18,399 bases of DNA, taken from positions 1 to 18,399 of the forward strand of contig RFIY01000242.1 of assembly GCA_003695505.1 (NCBI GenBank), read 5' to 3'. Positions within the stretch are counted from its first letter, which is position 1. Each line of letters starts with the position of its first letter. The DNA comes from Candidatus Dadabacteria bacterium. Its GTDB lineage: Bacteria; J088. Below are positions 7,739 to 16,800 of the stretch, piece after piece. The notes under the pieces are model-generated. The model was not told the DNA's origin, did no database searches, and worked only from the letters and a program-made list of their open reading frames with translations. Position numbers and translations under genes: made by a program.

Positions 7739-8296
7739 TTGTTAACCGGGAATCGCCATTTGTGGTACCTGCTGCTTGCCTGCGTTGGTGGCCTGCTGCT
7801 CGTGCACACCGTTGATGCCGAAGTCAACGACAACGGCATCTGCCATTTGACCGGCCAGGCGACCGTTGCGGTTGGCCAGACGGCCAACATTGCGCTCAGT
7901 GGTGACTGTTCACCCGAGCGCACCGGGTCGATCCAGATCGGTGTACAGGCGAATACGCCGCCCTCTATCGCTTCGGTGTCGTGGGTCGACCCGGTTCCGG
8001 CGGGCGGGGCGGTGACGTTGGAGGCGTCCGCCATCGACCCGGACATCCCCTTCGGGGACAATCTGACGTTCATCTGGGACGTGGGCGGCAACGGCGCCGT
8101 GAGTCCATCAACGACGGTCGTCAACGGCGTGGCACTGCAGGGGCAGGATGGCTTCCGTGCCAGCGTGACCTGGACACCATCGTCCGTGAATGCCGCTCAG
8201 CAGATATCGTTGCGCGTCTGTGACGACTTTGGCGGCGGGATTGGTGCAACCACCTGCGCAACCTGGTCAGGGACGATCAATGTTGTGGCGCCATAG
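7739..8296 (+). CDS. Hypothetical secreted protein with Ig/PKD-like domain
   Basis: The protein of 185 residues is of unknown function. The start is uncertain: TTG 7739 follows GGTGGA closely (about 3 bases) and gives a plausible signal peptide (Arg6, hydrophobic 8-22, possible cleavage after VDA at residue 27). No ATG or GTG in frame does better. An LLAC string lies inside the hydrophobic core but is followed by more hydrophobic residues, so lipidation is unlikely. The mature part has Cys35, Cys57, Cys161 and Cys173, consistent with disulphides in the periplasm. Residues ~63-183 resemble the C-terminal domain of the lipoprotein upstream, with the shared DPD..(F/Y)xW(D/E)V pattern. The last 17 bases overlap the next gene, indicating coupled translation. 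Confidence 0.7.
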   Translation: MLTGNRHLWYLLLACVGGLLLVHTVDAEVNDNGICHLTGQATVAVGQTANIALSGDCSPERTGSIQIGVQANTPPSIASVSWVDPVPAGGAVTLEASAIDPDIPFGDNLTFIWDVGGNGAVSPSTTVVNGVALQGQDGFRASVTWTPSSVNAAQQISLRVCDDFGGGIGATTCATWSGTINVVAP

Positions 8297-9206
8297 GATC
8301 GGTTTGTTGGTGGCCGGCTTGCTGATGACCGCCTGCGCGGGCAGCGGCGAATCGACCGTGCGCATCGGCGCGGCTGGTCTGGTCGAGGTGAACGGCGGCC
8401 TGTCGCCACTGGCCCCGGCTGATTTCACGAGCCGCGGGATTGGCACGGTTGTCGTTGACGTGATCGGGGAGACGTTCGAGACGTCGCTGGTGCTGAGCGC
8501 GGCGAGTCCAACGGCGGAACTGACACTTCCAAACGGCACGTACCGGTTTGTTGCCACGGCGGTTGGCGACGATGCAACGACGCAGGCGCCGCTCGATGCC
8601 TGGACCGGCGAAGTCAGCAGAACCCTTGGCGGGGGGACGCTTGATGTGCTGGTACCCCTGAGCGCGAACCCGGTTGCATCACGGGACGTCGTTCTGACGT
8701 TGACGGCAAGCGATCTGGCGCGCGTGGTCAGCGCACGACTCGCGCTTCAGTATGATCCGGGCAGTAGCGATGTACTGATGTTTGCGCCCTATCCCGAGGG
8801 GTTCAGTCCGGATCCTCCTGCCGTGAGTGCAGACAATGTGGACGTTTCCCTGGCCGATGTGCGCGTGACCGTGCCGGTGCCGGCTGTTGCCGGTTTCAGC
8901 GCCGTAGCCTTGAGCAGGGACGGGAGCAGTTTTGGGGCTGTCGCGCTCGCTGCAGGAGATGGGGCGGCAACGATTCGCATCGACAGCGCGGTGCCGGCCG
9001 ATTTCATCGGCATTGGTGGGCGGATTCGCGTTTCGCTGGATAGCGTGGTCGGGCTGAGCAGTGACGCAAACGGCTGGCTCGTCGCGACGGCGCAGGATGG
9101 CGATGCGGCCGGTGAGCAGGTGGCCGTGCCGGTCACGGGCGATACGCTTGACCTGGCCTGGCTGGATCCGGGGAGCTGGACCGTGGATCTGTTTGTGACG
9201 CCCTGA
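8280..9206 (+). CDS. Hypothetical lipoprotein, Val/Ala/Asp-rich
   Basis: The protein of 308 residues is not recognised. ATG 8280 is chosen since it gives a clean lipoprotein signal (MLWRHRIGLL...LMTAC, lipidated Cys19) and has AGGGA about seven bases upstream. The frame is open 30 codons further, but that part overlaps the previous gene. The mature sequence is low in aromatics and Lys and rich in Val, Ala, Asp, Ser and Thr, with alternating hydrophobic patterns typical of beta-sandwich domains. Two to three repeats of this type could fit residues ~30-120, 130-210 and 215-308. There is no catalytic motif. Gene overlap with the upstream secreted protein and the shared promoter suggest that the three proteins work together at the cell envelope. 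The gene ends convergently with the nqr operon. Confidence 0.8.
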   Translation: MLWRHRIGLLVAGLLMTACAGSGESTVRIGAAGLVEVNGGLSPLAPADFTSRGIGTVVVDVIGETFETSLVLSAASPTAELTLPNGTYRFVATAVGDDATTQAPLDAWTGEVSRTLGGGTLDVLVPLSANPVASRDVVLTLTASDLARVVSARLALQYDPGSSDVLMFAPYPEGFSPDPPAVSADNVDVSLADVRVTVPVPAVAGFSAVALSRDGSSFGAVALAAGDGAATIRIDSAVPADFIGIGGRIRVSLDSVVGLSSDANGWLVATAQDGDAAGEQVAVPVTGDTLDLAWLDPGSWTVDLFVTP

Positions 9207-9261
9207 TCCTCACGATGCGCGTGCAGGGGCGCGTTCTGGTTCGGGAGAACGACTGTACGCG

Positions 9262-9405
9262 TCAATATACAGAGATCAGTGCTGCGACGGTGAGCGTGAT
9301 GAGCAGGCAGGCTGCGCAGGCGAGCGCGAGGCGTGCGGCCAGCGGCAACCCGCGCATGCGCTCGAGGAGCTCAGACGGCGTCGGGTTGTCGCCGCTTGCA
9401 GTCAC
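9262..9405 (-). CDS. Possible tiny membrane protein overlapping the end of nqrM
   Basis: A 47-codon frame begins with GTG at 9405 inside nqrM, about 8 bases after a GGGGG run, and ends with TGA at 9262. The product would have a short polar N-terminus (TASGDNPTPSELLERMRG) and one clear transmembrane helix at about residues 24-45. The longer open frame to 9519 is a shadow of nqrM. The distribution of polar then hydrophobic residues looks protein-like, and the position at the end of the nqr operon fits a small accessory subunit. I know no family match and the case rests on reading-frame appearance alone. Confidence 0.35.
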   Translation of the reverse strand: MTASGDNPTPSELLERMRGLPLAARLALACAACLLITLTVAALISVY

Positions 9406-9571
9406 TGCGGTCGCCCCCGCAGAACTCGCATTCGCCTTCGAGACCGACCGCGCCGAGTCCACCGCATGATCCCTTGATCGGGTCACGGCGAAACAATACA
9501 CCGACGGCCATTGCCGCAATCACGACCAGAAACACGACCAGCGTCAGCAAAAACAGTTTTACAGCCATCAT
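9371..9571 (-). CDS. nqrM: Na+-NQR maturation factor NqrM
   Basis: NqrM is a small membrane protein required for assembling Na+-NQR, thought to deliver iron to the cysteine-ligated centre between NqrD and NqrE. The product of 66 residues has one N-terminal transmembrane helix (about 5-27) followed by the family signature PIKGSCGGLG at 31-40. Four Cys are present: 36, 48, 51 and 58, with the pattern CEFC at 48-51. The first ATG (9571) overlaps the apbE stop as ATGA. The second ATG, directly after, has better spacing to GAGG, so either may be used. The position directly after apbE in the nqr operon is the usual one. The length is close to family size and the call is secure. Confidence 0.92.
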   Translation of the reverse strand: MMAVKLFLLTLVVFLVVIAAMAVGVLFRRDPIKGSCGGLGAVGLEGECEFCGGDRSDCKRRQPDAV

Positions 9572-10626
9572 GGCACCTCTTCATCTTCAGTGTACCTGTT
9601 CAGTTGGTCGGTGAACCAGCGGTTTTCTGTCGTGCGAAAACCCTGACCGTCATGGTCAATGAAGAGCGCAGGGATGCGCCAGTTGTTTGCAATGGCCAGG
9701 CCGCGTTTGCTGCCGGCCGCGAGTAATGCGGTCGCCCAGGCGTCGGCTTCACCGCAATCAGGCAGCAGGACGGTGACCGATGCCGTCGAATGGGTGACAG
9801 GGTGACCGCTGTGCGGGTCGATCGTGTGGCTGAGGCGCTGGCCGTTGACCACGCGGTAGTTTCGGTAGTCTCCGGAGGTTGCCAGGGAAATATCGCTCAG
9901 CTCAAGTACGCGCGAAATAGATCGGCCCGCGGGATCCGGTTGTTCTATGCCGATTCGCCAGAGGGTGCCGTCCGGTTTCCTGCCGTGCAGCCGTACCTCG
10001 CCGCCGACTTCGACCATATAGCCGAGGGCCTGGAGCTTGTCCAGGTCGGCGGCGACCGCGTCCACGGCCCAGCCTTTGGCAATCGCCGAAAGATCGAGCG
10101 TGACATCGGTGGTGCGCAGAACATCCTGGCCACGCAGACGAATGAATCGCCAGCCCGCCCGGTGTCGCAACGCGGTGAGCTCAGCGGCGGTTGGTGCGGT
10201 CGTTCTTCGGGACGGACCGAAGCCCCATGCGTCGACGAGCGGAAAGACCGTTGGATCAAAGTAGCCTTCACTGCGCTGCCAGACGCGATCGGCGACCTTG
10301 AGCAATTTCGCGAAATCGCGGGAAACGCGAAAACGCTTGCCGACCGGGGCGCGGTTGAGGCGGTTCAGTTCCGAGTTGGGTTTCCAGGTGGAGTAGCGGC
10401 GGTCAAGCTCGCGCAACCGGCTGTTGATCTGTCGCTCGACATCGGCTCGGATCGCCGGCGCGACGGCCGCCGCATAGACCGCGTGAACGGTCCAGGTGGT
10501 GCCCATGCTCTGGCCATGAAACGTCAATTGGGTGCGATCGGCCGGGCGCGAACATGCAGCGAGCAGGAACACAAGCCAAAGCCCCGCAAGAGCGGGGCTT
10601 TGGCGCAAACGTACGATAAGACCCAT
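9568..10626 (-). CDS. apbE: FAD:protein FMN transferase ApbE (lipoprotein)
   Basis: ApbE cleaves FAD in the periplasm and links FMN to a Thr in Dxx(S/T)GAT motifs, here of NqrB and NqrC. Of 352 residues, the first 25 are a lipoprotein signal ending in LLAAC (lipidated Cys25). Family landmarks are QSMGTTWTV near the mature N-terminus, LDLSAIAKGWAVD, VEVGGEVR, LATSGDYRNY, SHTIDPHSGHPV and the late ADAWATALLAAG segment, which holds the conserved Asp/Thr of the Mg2+/FAD site. ATG 10626 is preferred over the upstream open codons, which lie in nqrF. It is 13 bases past the nqrF stop and has no obvious Shine-Dalgarno, so coupling to nqrF is likely. A perfect 13-bp hairpin covers codons 8-17. It ends with ATGA overlapping nqrM. 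Confidence 0.95.
   Translation of the reverse strand: MGLIVRLRQSPALAGLWLVFLLAACSRPADRTQLTFHGQSMGTTWTVHAVYAAAVAPAIRADVERQINSRLRELDRRYSTWKPNSELNRLNRAPVGKRFRVSRDFAKLLKVADRVWQRSEGYFDPTVFPLVDAWGFGPSRRTTAPTAAELTALRHRAGWRFIRLRGQDVLRTTDVTLDLSAIAKGWAVDAVAADLDKLQALGYMVEVGGEVRLHGRKPDGTLWRIGIEQPDPAGRSISRVLELSDISLATSGDYRNYRVVNGQRLSHTIDPHSGHPVTHSTASVTVLLPDCGEADAWATALLAAGSKRGLAIANNWRIPALFIDHDGQGFRTTENRWFTDQLNRYTEDEEVP
10575..10604 (-). terminator. Perfect 13-bp terminator-like hairpin inside the apbE signal-peptide codons
   Basis: On the minus strand GCCAAAGCCCCGC (10604-10592) pairs exactly with 10587-10575 around TCTT. The core has the AAA-GC-rich-TTT layout of intrinsic terminators, and the following bases are moderately T-rich (TTGTGTT). 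It lies 36-65 bases past the nqrF stop. It may be a leaky terminator or a 3'-end stabilising structure for the nqrA-F message. Because it encodes part of the signal peptide, its conservation would show selection on RNA. Confidence 0.55.
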
Positions 10627-10639
10627 TGGAATCTGGCGG

Positions 10640-11860
10640 TCAGCCACCAAAGTCGTCGAAGAAGATGTTCTCACGCTCAACGCCGAGGCTGTCGAGCATG
10701 TTGATGACGGCATCGATCATCAACGGTGGGCCGCACAGGTAGTACTCGCAGTCCTCGGGAGCCGGGTGGTCCTTGAGGTAGTTTTCGTAGACGACCTGAT
10801 GAATGAAGCCGACAGGGCCGTCCCAGTTATCTTCGGGCTGTGGATCCGACAGCGCAACGTGCCACGAGAAGTTCTCGTGCTCTTCGGCGAGTTTTTTGAA
10901 GTGATCGTCGTAGAACAGTTCGCGAAGTGAGCGGGCACCGTACCAGTACGAAATCTTGCGCTGGGAATGGCGGCGCTTGAGCAGGTCGAAGACGTGCGAG
11001 CGCAGCGGCGCCATCCCTGCACCACCACCGATGTAGATCATTTCGGCGTCGGTTTCCTGGATGAAGAATTCGCCGAACGGACCGTAGACGGTCACCTTGT
11101 CTCCGGGTTTGCGGCTGAATACATATGACGACATTCGCCCGGGCGGCAGATCGGTGCCGGGCGGCGGCGTAGCGATCCGGATGTTGAACATCAGAATGCC
11201 CTTCTCGTCCGGATAGTTGGCCATCGAGTAGGCGCGGACCGTTTCTTCGTCGACCTTCGACTCGATGTCCCAGAGATTGAACCGGTCCCAGTCGGGGCGG
11301 TATTCCTCTTCGATATCGAAATCACGGAACGTGCAGTGGTAGGGCGGTGCTTCGAGCTGTACGTATCCACCCGCCTTGAATTCGACCTCTTCCCCTGGCG
11401 GTAGTTCGAGCACCAGCTCCTTGATGAAGGTCGCGACGTTGTGGTTGGAGCGCACGGTGCATTCCCAACGCTTGACACCAAAGACTTCTTCGGGAACCTG
11501 GACCTTGAGGTCTTCCTTGACCGTGAGCTGGCAGGACAGCCGCGCGCCTTCTGCAATTTCGCGCTTGGTGAAGTGGACCGCTTCCGTTGGAAGGATGTCG
11601 CCGCCGCCTTCCTTGACGATGACGCGGCATTGCGCGCAGGTACCCCCGCCGCCACAGGCCGACGAAAGAAAGATTCCCTGATCAGCGAGGGCGTTGAGCA
11701 GTTTGGCGCCAGCCGGGACCTCCAGAAGCTTCTCGTCATTGATCAGAACCTTGACCGGCCCGGTCGGAACGAGGCGCTTTCGGGCGAAGATAATGACCAG
11801 CGCCAGCGCCAGGACGATCAGCGTGAACATGACGACGCCGAGAAGAATGTCGAAAATCAT
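10640..11860 (-). CDS. nqrF: Na+-NQR subunit F, NADH-oxidising flavoprotein
   Basis: NqrF takes the hydride from NADH onto FAD and passes electrons to a 2Fe-2S cluster, the entry point of the Na+ pump. At 406 residues it has the usual length. It has one N-terminal transmembrane helix (about 4-25) and a ferredoxin-type domain with cluster ligands Cys69, Cys75, Cys78 and Cys110, matching the family pattern within one residue of Vibrio numbering. An FAD-binding RAYSMANY follows at 209-216, then an NADH-binding [12 protein letters not shown] at 278-289 and a CGPPLM motif near the C-terminus ending FDDFGG. AGGTG stands about ten bases before the ATG. All expected residues are present. It is last of the six structural subunits, with apbE 13 bases further on. 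Confidence 0.98.
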   Translation of the reverse strand: MIFDILLGVVMFTLIVLALALVIIFARKRLVPTGPVKVLINDEKLLEVPAGAKLLNALADQGIFLSSACGGGGTCAQCRVIVKEGGGDILPTEAVHFTKREIAEGARLSCQLTVKEDLKVQVPEEVFGVKRWECTVRSNHNVATFIKELVLELPPGEEVEFKAGGYVQLEAPPYHCTFRDFDIEEEYRPDWDRFNLWDIESKVDEETVRAYSMANYPDEKGILMFNIRIATPPPGTDLPPGRMSSYVFSRKPGDKVTVYGPFGEFFIQETDAEMIYIGGGAGMAPLRSHVFDLLKRRHSQRKISYWYGARSLRELFYDDHFKKLAEEHENFSWHVALSDPQPEDNWDGPVGFIHQVVYENYLKDHPAPEDCEYYLCGPPLMIDAVINMLDSLGVERENIFFDDFGG

Positions 11861-11904
11861 GATGGATACACCTGTAGAGCAGGAAACATCTGGTCAGCGA
11901 GAAA

Positions 11905-12513
11905 TCAGAGCTGTACGCCGGAAAATGCCATGAACGCCATGGCCATCAGGCCGGCGGTGATAAACGTGATGCCCAGTCCTTTCAGCCCGTCTGGGACATC
12001 GGCGAATTTCAGTCGTTCGCGGATCCCGGCAAGTCCGACGATCGCCAGCGCCCATCCCGCACCGGAACCGAATCCGTAGACGACACTCTCGCCGAAGGTG
12101 TAGTCTCGTTCGACCATGAACAGGGAGCCACCAAGGATCGCGCAGTTGACGGTAATCAGCGGCAGGAAAATCCCGAGTGCGTTGTAGAGCGCCGGAAAAA
12201 ACCGATCGAGCGTCATTTCGAGAATCTGGACGATCGCGGCGATGACGCCAATGTAGCTGACGTAACCGAGGAATGTGAGATCGACATCGGGCAGTCCCGC
12301 CCAGGCCAGTGCGCCTTCGCGCAGCAGGTCATTGAAAATGATGTTGTTGACCGGCACGGTGATGGCCTGGACGACGATGACGGCGATGCCGAGACCAATC
12401 GCGGTCGCGATGCGTTTGGATACTGCAAGAAACGTACACATGCCGAGAAAGAAGGCCAGCGCCATGTTCTCGACGAAGACCGCCTTGACAAACAGGCTGA
12501 TGTAGTGCTCCAT
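11905..12513 (-). CDS. nqrE: Na+-NQR subunit E
   Basis: NqrE is an integral membrane subunit with six helices that pairs with NqrD in inverted topology. Together they bind an iron centre in the membrane core that relays electrons from NqrF. The 202 residues are close to family length. Cys26 (FFLGMCTF) and Cys124 (TVNCAI) are the two expected ligands. Conserved strings are [19 protein letters not shown] and [22 protein letters not shown] six bases before the ATG lies directly after the nqrD stop, 12 bases away. Confidence 0.97.
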   Translation of the reverse strand: MEHYISLFVKAVFVENMALAFFLGMCTFLAVSKRIATAIGLGIAVIVVQAITVPVNNIIFNDLLREGALAWAGLPDVDLTFLGYVSYIGVIAAIVQILEMTLDRFFPALYNALGIFLPLITVNCAILGGSLFMVERDYTFGESVVYGFGSGAGWALAIVGLAGIRERLKFADVPDGLKGLGITFITAGLMAMAFMAFSGVQL

Positions 12514-12525
12514 GACGAACCTCCG

Positions 12526-13206
12526 TCAGGCGGCCAGCGGCAGGTCGTATTCCGCCGCCTCTTCGTTGGTGATCACATGAAACTCTTCATGTTCGACCTG
12601 TTCGGGCTTTGCGGTGCGCAGTGCCCAGATGATGAAGCCGATCAGGAAGAAAGCGCTCGGGGGCATCAGCATCAGCCCATTGGGCACATACCATCCGCCA
12701 TCCGTGACTGGAATCAGCAATTTGTGACCCAGCAGGGATCCCGACCCCAGCAGCTCGCGAACGACCGAAAGGGATACAAGGATGAAGCTGTAGCCGAGGC
12801 CGTTGCCGATGCCATCGAGGAAGCTGAGCCCCGGCGGGTTCTTCATTGCGAAGGCTTCGGTGCGTCCCATCACGATGCAGTTCGTGATAATCAGTCCGAC
12901 GAAGACCGACAGTTGTTTGCTGAGACCGTATGCAAAGGCGCGCAAAATCTGATCGACCACGATGACGAGTGACGCGATGATCGTCATCTGGACGATAATC
13001 CGAATACTCGACGGAATATGATTGCGAATCAGACTCACGCCGAGATTGGAGAACGCCGTGACTGCCGTCAGCGCAGCTGCCATAACGAGGGCCGTATTCA
13101 TTTGTCCGGTGACCGCTAGTGCGGAGCAGATACCAAGGATCTGCAAGGCGATCGGATTGTTGTCAAAAATCGGCCCGAACAGAATTTTCTTCGGCGATTC
13201 GGCCAT
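12526..13206 (-). CDS. nqrD: Na+-NQR subunit D
   Basis: NqrD is the partner of NqrE and supplies Cys27 ([10 protein letters not shown]) and Cys110 (ITNCIVMGR) to the shared intramembrane iron centre. Six hydrophobic helices are visible. At 226 residues it is about 15 longer than the usual ~210, with an acidic C-terminal tail ([20 protein letters not shown]) on the cytoplasmic side that most homologues are expected to lack. A near-perfect AAGGAGGT lies six bases before the ATG, the best ribosome binding site in this operon. The gap to nqrC is 17 bases. Confidence 0.97.
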   Translation of the reverse strand: MAESPKKILFGPIFDNNPIALQILGICSALAVTGQMNTALVMAAALTAVTAFSNLGVSLIRNHIPSSIRIIVQMTIIASLVIVVDQILRAFAYGLSKQLSVFVGLIITNCIVMGRTEAFAMKNPPGLSFLDGIGNGLGYSFILVSLSVVRELLGSGSLLGHKLLIPVTDGGWYVPNGLMLMPPSAFFLIGFIIWALRTAKPEQVEHEEFHVITNEEAAEYDLPLAA

Positions 13207-13223
13207 GGACAGACCTCCTTCGG

Positions 13224-14006
13224 TCAGGAAATGGCGCCCTGTTGCAGCTTGCGCAGGAACGGGTGGTAGCCCTGGTCTCCGAGCCAGAAATGCATCATGT
13301 GTTCCACGCCATTGGATGTCAGTGTTGCACCGGACAGGCCGTCAACCTTGTGCTCGGCACCGGGCGCAGAAGCATCGACGCGACCCTTGATGACATCAAG
13401 CGCGACGGCACCGTTGTCATCGTAGATCTTCTTGCCGTGCCAGAGGGCCTTCCAGCGCGGGTTGTCGACTTCACCGCCGAGGCCCGGCGTTTCCGCGTGC
13501 TCGTAGTATGTGAGCCCGCAGATGGTATTGCCATCGGCCTCAACACAGAGGAATCCGCGCAATGTCGACCACAGGCCGTAACCGCGGATCGGCAGGATGA
13601 CCTTGTCGATGGCGCCGTCGGGCGTTCGGACAATGTAGATCTGCGCGTAATGCTCGCGGCGACCGATCCCGGCAATATCTGCCTCACGCGGCAATTTGTC
13701 GCTCAGATTCGGATCTTTTTCCGCGCGTCGCTGATCGTAGGTGTCGGGATCAACGGCTGTCGTGTACGCTCCGGTGTCGAGGTCGATGACCCGACGCTCT
13801 ATCTTGCTGAACGCCGTTGCCACATCGGTATCATCGTGTAGAAGTCCGGCCGCTTCAAGAACATTCTTCTGCAGGTCGAGCGCCTTGTTTTTTTCCTGAT
13901 AGGGCTTGAGCAGGACGGCCGCGCTGGAGACCAGAACGGAACAGACGATGGCGACGGAGGCCGCGACGATAATGGTCTTGCCGACGGTGTCGTTGGATGC
14001 GCTCAT
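13224..14006 (-). CDS. nqrC: Na+-NQR subunit C, covalent FMN carrier
   Basis: NqrC is anchored by one N-terminal helix (about residues 9-32) with the rest in the periplasm. It carries FMN bound through a phosphoester to Thr228 in the motif DGLSGAT (222-228), which fits the Dxx(S/T)GAT target of ApbE exactly. Other family strings are [23 protein letters not shown] and the conserved end of the FMN domain. The 260 residues are normal for the family. GGAG is seven bases upstream of the ATG, which overlaps the nqrB stop as ATGA, so the two proteins are translationally coupled. Confidence 0.97.
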   Translation of the reverse strand: MSASNDTVGKTIIVAASVAIVCSVLVSSAAVLLKPYQEKNKALDLQKNVLEAAGLLHDDTDVATAFSKIERRVIDLDTGAYTTAVDPDTYDQRRAEKDPNLSDKLPREADIAGIGRREHYAQIYIVRTPDGAIDKVILPIRGYGLWSTLRGFLCVEADGNTICGLTYYEHAETPGLGGEVDNPRWKALWHGKKIYDDNGAVALDVIKGRVDASAPGAEHKVDGLSGATLTSNGVEHMMHFWLGDQGYHPFLRKLQQGAIS

Positions 14007-15232
14007 TGGCCGGCTCCTGCCAGGCTGAGCCGCCGCTTGCGGCGACGAATGTTGGCCTGCGTTACAAAGTAGTCGATCAGTGGGGCAAAAACATTACCAA
14101 ACAGAATTGCAAGCATCATGCCTTCGGGGAAGGCAGGATTGACGACGCGGACGAGCATGACCATGACGCCAATCAGCACGCCGTACCAGAAGCGACCAGC
14201 CTCAGTCATCGCCGCGGAGACTGGATCCGTTGCCATGAAGACCATGCCGTAGGCGAAGCCGCCCAGGACGAGGTGCCAGTACCACGGCATCGCGAACATC
14301 GGGTTGGTGTCGCTGCCGATCAGATTGAACAGCGTCGAGATGACGACCATGCCGGTAAACACGCCGGCCATAATGCGCCACGAGCCAATCCGCGTCAGAA
14401 TCAGCAGCCCGGCGCCGGCGAGAATCAGCAGCGTGGACGTTTCGCCGATCGAGCCCGGGATGAATCCGAGGAACGCATCCAGCCAGGTCACACCCGCATC
14501 ATGCAACGCCGGGACCCCTCCTTGCGCGGCGATCGCCAGCGGTGTCGCGCGTGTTGCGCCGTCCACAGCGACCCAGACCGCATCGCCGGACATTTGTGCC
14601 GGGTAGGCGAAGAACAGGAATGCGCGGCCAACCAGTGCCGGGTTGAGGAAGTTCTTGCCGACGCCACCGAAGACTTCCTTGCCGACGACGACGCCAAAGG
14701 CGATACCAAGGGCGACCTGCCAGAGCGGGATGGTCGGCGGCAGGATCAGCGAAAAGAGAATGGATGTGACGAGGAAACCTTCGGTGATTTCGTGGCCACG
14801 GACGATTGCGAACAGCGCTTCGAGGTTGCCGCCGACGATCAAGGTCACCAGGTAGATCGGCAGAAAGTACATTGCGCCGTGCAACAGACAATGCCAGATG
14901 TTGCCGGGATCGAAGCCGGCGAGTGCGGCGACGATCGCGCCGCGCCAGCCTTCGGCGGCGGTCAGGCCCATCGCAGCCATGGTGGCGTTCGCCTGATAGC
15001 CGACTGCATACATACCGAAGATCATTGCCGGCAGCGTCGCGAACCAGACGGTGATCATGACGCGCTTGAGATCGGCGCCATCGCGGACGTGCGACGCCGT
15101 TCGTGTGCGCTCTGCGGGCGTAAACAGGAAGGTGAACGGCGCTTCGTAGAGCGCGTGGAACTTTTCGAGCGACCCGCCCTTTTCGAACAGGTGCTCCTTG
15201 CTTTTGAGGAGGTCGAGCAGTTTTTGTTTCAT
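14003..15232 (-). CDS. nqrB: Na+-NQR subunit B, membrane FMN carrier
   Basis: NqrB is the large membrane subunit that carries riboflavin and a covalent FMN, and it forms the likely Na+ path and quinone site. The start is ATG 15232 (MKQKLLDLL), 7 bases after the nqrA stop. The open frame before it is an extension into nqrA. The product of 409 residues has about ten helices. The FMN site is DGATRAT (224-230), Thr230, where the usual Gly before the final AT is Arg. Other strings are [20 protein letters not shown] and [12 protein letters not shown]. It ends in the four-base overlap with nqrC. Family assignment is certain. Confidence 0.97.
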   Translation of the reverse strand: MKQKLLDLLKSKEHLFEKGGSLEKFHALYEAPFTFLFTPAERTRTASHVRDGADLKRVMITVWFATLPAMIFGMYAVGYQANATMAAMGLTAAEGWRGAIVAALAGFDPGNIWHCLLHGAMYFLPIYLVTLIVGGNLEALFAIVRGHEITEGFLVTSILFSLILPPTIPLWQVALGIAFGVVVGKEVFGGVGKNFLNPALVGRAFLFFAYPAQMSGDAVWVAVDGATRATPLAIAAQGGVPALHDAGVTWLDAFLGFIPGSIGETSTLLILAGAGLLILTRIGSWRIMAGVFTGMVVISTLFNLIGSDTNPMFAMPWYWHLVLGGFAYGMVFMATDPVSAAMTEAGRFWYGVLIGVMVMLVRVVNPAFPEGMMLAILFGNVFAPLIDYFVTQANIRRRKRRLSLAGAGQ

Positions 15233-15239
15233 CCCAGAC

Positions 15240-16586
15240 CTACCATTCCCGTTCGATCTCTGCGAGGTTCTTGCGCAGGATCGGGCCGTAGTCATTCTTG
15301 CTCGGGCAGACGAAGGTGCACAGCGCCAGATCTTCTTCGTCCAGATCGAGTACGCCGAGTTCGATCGCAGTATCGGTATCTCCGACCAGGATCGCGCGAA
15401 GTAGCGGCGAGATCAGGATGTCGAGCGGCCAGACATCGTCATAGACGCTGAGTGGGATCATGGCTCGTGGGCTGCCGTGCGTGTCAGTCGTCAGTTCATA
15501 CTCTCGTTCGGGATCCAGCAGCCGGTCGAGATAGATGTTGAGTGCCGAAAACTTGTCCTTGCCGCCGCTGAGTGCAAGCCAGCCGAGCAGTTCATGTTCG
15601 ACGCGGTCGGAGATCGCCGAGACCTGCGTGTGGTAGCGACCGAGGTAGTCGATCGGCGCAATGCTCAATCGTCCGGACAGCACCGAACCCGAGACCACGC
15701 GCGTCGGCCCTTCGCGCAATTCGTCGGCGGTCAGGTCGGACAGACTCGCGCCCAGACGCGTGCGCAGGTAACGGGGATCGCGTACTTGTGGGCCGCCGAA
15801 TGCAACGATCCGCGTCGTCTCGAGCCGCCCTTCGCGCAGCAGCGTCGCCAGCGCCAGGACATCCTGATAGCCGATCGTCCAAACCGTGCGGTGCTGCCCC
15901 ACGGGTTCGAGATAGTGGATGTGGGTACCCACCAGACCCGCCGGGTGTGGTCCGTCGAATGATACGACCCTGACGCCATCCACGTCGACCCCGGGAACCC
16001 AGGTGTCAGCCTGTTTGGTCACGTACACGGGACCGCTGGTCAGGCGTGTCAACGCGGTCAGGCCTGCCTGAAAATCGTCGGCGCGGTCGCGGATGATCGG
16101 CACCGGGTCGAGGGCCAGCGGATTCGTGTCCATCGCCGCAACGAAAATGGCGGCCGGGCGAGAACCCGGATCCGGCACTTTCGAGAATGGGCGCGTGCGG
16201 AACGCGGTCCACATCCCGGATTCGAGCAGCAATGCTTCGAGTTGTTCAGCAGAGCTGGTGGCCGGATCAAGCGTCGAAAATGTTTCCTGATCATCGCTGC
16301 CATCCAGCTCAATTTCGACCGAAAGCAGTCGCCGTTTCAGGCCCCGGTTTACCGCCAGGACCTTGCCGGTTCCCGGTGACGTAAAGCGGATGTCCGGCCG
16401 TTTCTTGTCGACGAAGAGCGTCTGCCCGAGCCGAACCGAATCGCCTTCGGCGACCTGCAGGGTTGGACGCAAGCCGTGGTAGTCTGGGCCAATCAGCGCG
16501 ACGCGACGAACTTCGGCGCCGTCTTCAATGACGGGGCGAGGTCGGCCGGCAATCGGAATATCCAGACCGCGTTTGATTTTGATCAT
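15240..16586 (-). CDS. nqrA: Na+-NQR subunit A
   Basis: NqrA is the soluble cytoplasmic subunit of the Na+ pump. It contacts NqrB and has been linked to quinone binding; no cofactor motif is expected. ATG 16586 ([14 protein letters not shown]) is the typical N-terminus. The 19 open codons upstream are not conserved-looking. GGGAG lies eight bases before the ATG. The 448 residues fit the family. Typical strings include [45 protein letters not shown] and the late [14 protein letters not shown] segment. It is the first gene of the operon; the upstream region carries promoters and a terminator-like hairpin. Confidence 0.97.
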   Translation of the reverse strand: MIKIKRGLDIPIAGRPRPVIEDGAEVRRVALIGPDYHGLRPTLQVAEGDSVRLGQTLFVDKKRPDIRFTSPGTGKVLAVNRGLKRRLLSVEIELDGSDDQETFSTLDPATSSAEQLEALLLESGMWTAFRTRPFSKVPDPGSRPAAIFVAAMDTNPLALDPVPIIRDRADDFQAGLTALTRLTSGPVYVTKQADTWVPGVDVDGVRVVSFDGPHPAGLVGTHIHYLEPVGQHRTVWTIGYQDVLALATLLREGRLETTRIVAFGGPQVRDPRYLRTRLGASLSDLTADELREGPTRVVSGSVLSGRLSIAPIDYLGRYHTQVSAISDRVEHELLGWLALSGGKDKFSALNIYLDRLLDPEREYELTTDTHGSPRAMIPLSVYDDVWPLDILISPLLRAILVGDTDTAIELGVLDLDEEDLALCTFVCPSKNDYGPILRKNLAEIEREW

Positions 16587-16623
16587 GGTGTCAGCTCCCG
16601 CGGCGAGAGAAGGAAGCGTTGGA

Positions 16624-16652
16624 TCTGTACATACGGAGACCATTCAGGTCAA
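16624..16652 (-). promoter_or_regulatory. Candidate nqr-proximal promoter
   Basis: On the minus strand TTGACC (16652-16647, five of six) and TACAGA (16629-16624, three of six) are 17 bases apart. This would start RNA near 16617, about 30 bases before the nqrA ATG. It is the closest plausible sigma70 site to the operon. Confidence 0.4.
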
Positions 16653-16765
16653 CCGGATGGTGAGGCAACAAACTGCGTTCGGTCAGGGGCCAGGCAACGA
16701 TGCCCCAAGCCATACCTGCGGCGGGCGAACTCCTGGCGAACAGAAGTAACCCGGCACTGCCCATT

Positions 16766-16794
16766 ATTATAGCCGATACCGTTGCGGATGCCTG
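16766..16794 (-). promoter_or_regulatory. Candidate nqr promoter with perfect TATAAT
   Basis: On the minus strand TATAAT stands at 16771-16766. The -35 position 17 bases upstream reads CAGGCA (three of six). It lies downstream of the terminator hairpin, so it could drive nqrA independently, with a leader of about 170 bases. Confidence 0.4.
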
Positions 16795-16800
16795 TGGGCA

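Noticed and set aside
9232-9251. 6-bp inverted repeat (CGTTCT/AGAACG) between the convergent lipoprotein and nqrM ends
   Set aside because: The stem is short and has no T-tract on either strand; it is not enough to call a terminator.
13997-15451. 484-codon open frame on the plus strand
   Set aside because: It is antisense to nqrB and nqrA and highly charged; it is a shadow of real membrane-protein codons.
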